64,000 nucleotides of DNA from Acanthaster planci (Eukaryota; Echinodermata; Asteroidea; Valvatida; Acanthasteridae). The notes beneath the pieces are model-generated. The model worked only from the letters and a program-made list of their open reading frames with translations, made no database searches and had not been told where the DNA came from. The DNA is taken from contig NW_019091415.1 of assembly GCF_001949145.1 (NCBI RefSeq), positions 1,182,284 through 1,246,283 on the forward strand. Reading direction: 5' to 3'. The translations under genes and the position numbers were made by a program. This document shows, piece by piece, positions 62,301 to 64,000 of the stretch. How positions within the stretch are numbered: the first letter of the stretch is position 1; every line of letters starts with the position of its first letter.

Positions 62301-64000
62301 AGAATTCAGTGTACCACATTTTATTGAAATTTAACTCGCAAAAGGCTTATTTTACCAGTTCATCAGATCAAGCATCATCTAGTTTTTTGCACCATTGTGG
62401 TAGACTGTCACAAATGCCTAGTTGTCATGGTTGTGTATTATAAACAGCTGCATGATAATCAGTTACCATGGTTACAATAGTTACCATGGTTAATCAGTTA
62501 CCTGGGTTTCAAGCTAACCAGTCACATGATGTCCAGTCACATGATGGCTGCCTGTTTCTTTTTGGGACTATTAAGTGGTGGAACCAGGAATTTTTCTGGA
62601 GGGGGTTAGGCCTATCAGCTTTTTTGTCATCTTGTTGTGGACAAGCAAACAGATACAAAGGCAATGCATTACCCTGCACTTACGCATCTATGTAAGGGGG
62701 GGTTGACCCTAAAACTTCCCGTCTGGTTCAGCGCCTGCTACGAGTATTGAATCATGTGGTTTTCTTTGTGAACATGATTACTTGAAATGAATATTGTGTT
62801 TTATGGAATTCGAGTGGTACCTGCACACCTTTTTGTATCGGATCTTGTGAAATCGCATGGGGAAAAAAATCAGACATGATTAATTTTACCAGTCACCTGG
62901 TAAACAGATAGAATGGTCTGATTTTTCAGTGCACACCTCTGTGGCCTCAAATTGAATGACCCTGTTACACCTGGGTGGAGTAATTAAACTACGGGTACCA
63001 GACAAGGTCAAAATGTTTGTTCCCTACTGTAACCCCTTTCTAAGGTCAAGATACTGAGTATGCTCAGCCATATTATCATTAGCAAGGATGTTTATGGAAT
63101 ATGTACCAAAAGGCCACAAAATGGGACTAGTCCAAGTTTATTCTCAGATTAGAAAATACGACACAATTTAAGTTTACTCCACTGCCACTGCGAGTACTTC
63201 TTACCATATCTGACATTGTTCCACACTGACAGAATTTTCGTCTTCATCTTCTCTGCTGAGATGTCCTCCACCTCTTCCTCACTGTCTCGCTGCAAGACCT
63301 GCTCTGTCAGCATTGCATCATCAGATGCCGACCGCAGAAAGGGCCTGCCTTTGTCCACAGCTTCCTTGTGTTTCATGATGGAGGCCCGATCCGTTGAGTT
63401 GCTGCGGAAATGTTGGCTGTCGGACGGCGAGCCCTGCCGAGATCGGCTTTGGCTGTGTGTCCGGTGGGCTCGCTGATGGATCCCCGTCTCTTTCTCAATT
63501 TCCGAGGACGGAACTTCAGACGTGAGCCCTTTGCTGAGAGCCGGGTCACACTTCCCCTTACCATGATGTGGTCCTTTGGCAGTCGTAACCTCAGATTTGC
63601 TGGCAGAATTCATCACGTTGAGTGTTTTGAAATCCTTCCAGATCTTGCCAATACTGTTCAGTGAATGCCTTGCACTTTGATTTTGTTCATTCATCTGGCT
63701 TGAGTGGCTTGGGGCAGTGCGAGTGGATTGTGGTATTTCAGATAGTAGGTTACTTCTAGGCTTAATGTAGTCTTTCTTGCGGTGATCCTCACTCACGGGT
63801 CTTTTTGCTTGGGAAAAGGAATGCTTCGTGTACACATGATCATGGTATTTTTCGCGATGACGGTTTGCAGTTTCTTGACTTACACCGTCCACATCTTCGG
63901 TAGTTCTTCTGGTTTGCAGGGCAAGCTCGTCGTTGCTATCGTTCAACTCCGTTGGTATACGGGAGTCTTCCTCCTCATGATCGCGGCTCGCTGTATACTG
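41155..64000 (-). CDS. ATG4D: ATG4D-like autophagy cysteine protease (5' partial)
   Basis: ATG4 proteases cut the C-terminus of ATG8/LC3/GABARAP precursors to expose glycine, and later release ATG8 from lipid. Nine exons join in phase: 63205-64000 (open to the edge), 52404-52490, 50209-50424, 48557-48743, 45617-45693, 43805-44608, 43124-43200, 42117-42236 and 41155-41361. Landmarks are [46 protein letters not shown] (catalytic Cys in GWGC), [56 protein letters not shown] (catalytic Asp and His) and [10 protein letters not shown]. The protein ends DDFVFLDS, a FVFL LIR-like tail. The YKADV and NP.Y.. segments favour ATG4D over ATG4C, with a long N-terminal extension as in both. Oddity: a Ser/Pro-rich insertion of about 206 residues in the catalytic domain. 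Confidence 0.95.
42117..42236 (-). CDS. ATG4D: ATG4D-like exon ([10 protein letters not shown])
   Basis: 40 codons contain [20 protein letters not shown] and [11 protein letters not shown], the conserved segment after the catalytic Asp/His. Phase 0-0, donor gat|gtaaga. Confidence 0.96.
43124..43200 (-). CDS. ATG4D: ATG4D-like exon with catalytic Asp-Pro-His
   Basis: It encodes [20 protein letters not shown], then REFSLS. The Asp and His of DPH complete the catalytic triad. Phase 1 in, phase 0 out. Confidence 0.97.
43805..44608 (-). CDS. ATG4D: ATG4D-like exon with large Ser/Pro-rich insertion
   Basis: The exon begins [10 protein letters not shown] (catalytic domain). About 206 codons follow without a stop, rich in Ser, Pro, Thr and Lys. 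It then resumes the domain with [20 protein letters not shown] and [17 protein letters not shown]. The insertion spans about 44579-43962. In human ATG4D the matching loop is about 15 residues. No internal GT/AG pair is needed to keep the frame. Phase 1-1, 804 bases. Confidence 0.92.
45617..45693 (-). CDS. ATG4D: ATG4D-like exon (VYVAQDCT)
   Basis: It encodes [20 protein letters not shown], then AQDCT. Phase 2 in, phase 1 out, donor a|gtgagt. The match to the ATG4C/D segment before YxxDV is clear. Confidence 0.93.
46175..46360 (-). repeat. SINE-like 3' fragment
   Basis: The minus strand contains ttctccgggcactccggttt cctcctgcctc and later cgagttgctgtaagcgcc. These words follow tRNA-derived heads in SINEs of marine invertebrates, by my recollection. 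No A/B boxes are seen here, so it is truncated. Confidence 0.45.
48557..48743 (-). CDS. ATG4D: ATG4D-like exon ([12 protein letters not shown])
   Basis: It encodes [20 protein letters not shown], then [20 protein letters not shown] and SVAHIF. Phase 1 in, phase 2 out. The linker before it is short, unlike that of human ATG4C. Confidence 0.95.
49485..49842 (+). repeat. dispersed repeat family C, copy 1
   Basis: It starts gggtgcagaccacta and runs to aaatggtcctaagtg, where a single N (49694) interrupts it. A second conserved block (attgggccctgaac...ggactggaccc, 49774-49842) follows. The same two blocks occur at 57551-58146. It lies in the intron between the ATG4D-like exons at 48.7 and 50.2 kb. 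Confidence 0.8.
50209..50424 (-). CDS. ATG4D: ATG4D-like exon with catalytic cysteine
   Basis: It contains [20 protein letters not shown] and [20 protein letters not shown]. The Cys in GWGC is the nucleophile. Phase 1-1, acceptor attgcccacag, donor g|gtgaga. Confidence 0.97.
52404..52490 (-). CDS. ATG4D: ATG4D-like exon ([16 protein letters not shown])
   Basis: It encodes [20 protein letters not shown], then KCFKHRSEE. It bridges the WNNVRY exon and the catalytic-Cys exon with matching phase 1-1 boundaries. Acceptor ttttttggcag, donor g|gtgaga. Confidence 0.94.
56220..56586. repeat. 46-bp minisatellite, about 7-8 units
   Basis: Units containing ttgggcagttccctggctaa and cttctgctgtattcctgtg repeat with an exact 46-base period at 56287, 56333, 56379, 56425, 56471, 56517 and 56563. 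A degenerate unit starts near 56220. Confidence 0.95.
57551..58146 (+). repeat. dispersed repeat family C, copy 2, with internal gap
   Basis: It has the same two blocks as copy 1 (57583-57790 and 58080-58146). They are separated by extra sequence and an N run at 57909-58072. A 24-base tandem duplication (gagctacagggtgcagacca...) lies at its left end, 57551-57598. Confidence 0.8.
57909..58072. other. assembly gap (164 N)
   Basis: A run of N inside dispersed repeat copy 2. Other single ambiguous bases are at 27929, 29691 and 49694. Confidence 0.98.
61988..62352. mobile_element. large foldback element, copy 2 (365 bp)
   Basis: The left arm (61988-62120, starting aataagccttttg) and the right arm (62216-62352, ending caaaaggctta) are reverse complements with scattered mismatches, around a loop of about 95 bases. 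It is homologous to the element at 28668-29262. No open frame of note, so it is a MITE-type hairpin. Confidence 0.78.
63205..64000 (-). CDS. ATG4D: ATG4D-like 5' exon (N-terminal extension, runs off window)
   Basis: The frame stays open to the right edge, and no in-frame ATG can be chosen as the start within it. It is low-complexity, Ser/Arg/Lys-rich and probably disordered. It ends [20 protein letters not shown], then NNVRY. The K(M/L)KTK..S.WNN.(R/K)Y motif marks the start of the ATG4C/D catalytic domain. Donor g|gtaaga. At the place of the human DEVD caspase site the sequence reads EEVED. Confidence 0.9.

Larger units (their letters stand above)
52491..63204 (-). other. ATG4D-like intron 1 (10.7 kb), repeat-rich
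   Basis: I recognise no exon. It holds dense TACATGTACATGTA words, the 46-bp minisatellite at 56220-56586, repeat family C, the large foldback element at 61988-62352 and a gap. Two candidate micro-exons were considered and rejected. Confidence 0.7.

Overview
This is a metazoan genomic window with intron-rich genes, canonical GT/AG splice sites, tRNA-derived SINEs, several foldback/MITE families and minisatellites. It is most likely from a marine invertebrate. A Vasa with CCHC zinc knuckles and the very frequent TACATGTACATGTA-type words would fit an echinoderm or another invertebrate deuterostome, but the species cannot be fixed from the sequence. Most open frames in the window are chance reading frames. 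I rebuilt three real genes exon by exon, checking splice sites, reading phase and protein homology.

(1) Bases 1-8420, plus strand: the 3' half of NEK8, a ciliary NIMA-related kinase. Seven exons encode its C-terminal RCC1 beta-propeller. The kinase domain lies beyond the left edge. (2) Bases 13392-34974, minus strand: a near-complete vasa/DDX4 gene, the germline DEAD-box RNA helicase. It runs from an ATG exon with an acidic, Trp-containing start, through Gly-rich exons and CCHC zinc-knuckle exons, to every helicase motif and a C-terminal RGG stretch ending ESWD. Part of one zinc-knuckle exon is lost in a 767-base gap (23159-23925). (3) Bases 41155-64000, minus strand: an ATG4D-like autophagy cysteine protease. 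The catalytic Cys and Asp-Pro-His motifs are present, and so is a C-terminal FVFL LIR-like tail. Its 5' exon runs off the right edge. The catalytic domain carries an unusual Ser/Pro-rich insertion of about 200 residues.

NEK8 and vasa are tail to tail, with about 5 kb between their stop codons. The ATG4D-like gene lies upstream of vasa on the same strand, with about 6.2 kb between its stop and the vasa ATG. The three genes have unrelated roles (cilium, germline RNA, autophagy), and nothing suggests they work as one system.

The most interesting material is the 5' half of vasa. It has a pair of duplicated 23-codon exons, a run of symmetric phase 1-1 exon cassettes carrying zinc knuckles, one decayed zinc-knuckle exon, and a duplicated 26-base exon of which only one copy can be used in frame. 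Introns and flanks hold a TTAA/piggyBac-like MITE (two copies), a pogo/Tigger-like MITE, two foldback families, SINEs, four tandem arrays and a dispersed repeat that coincides with assembly ambiguities. I found no unmistakably new biological system.
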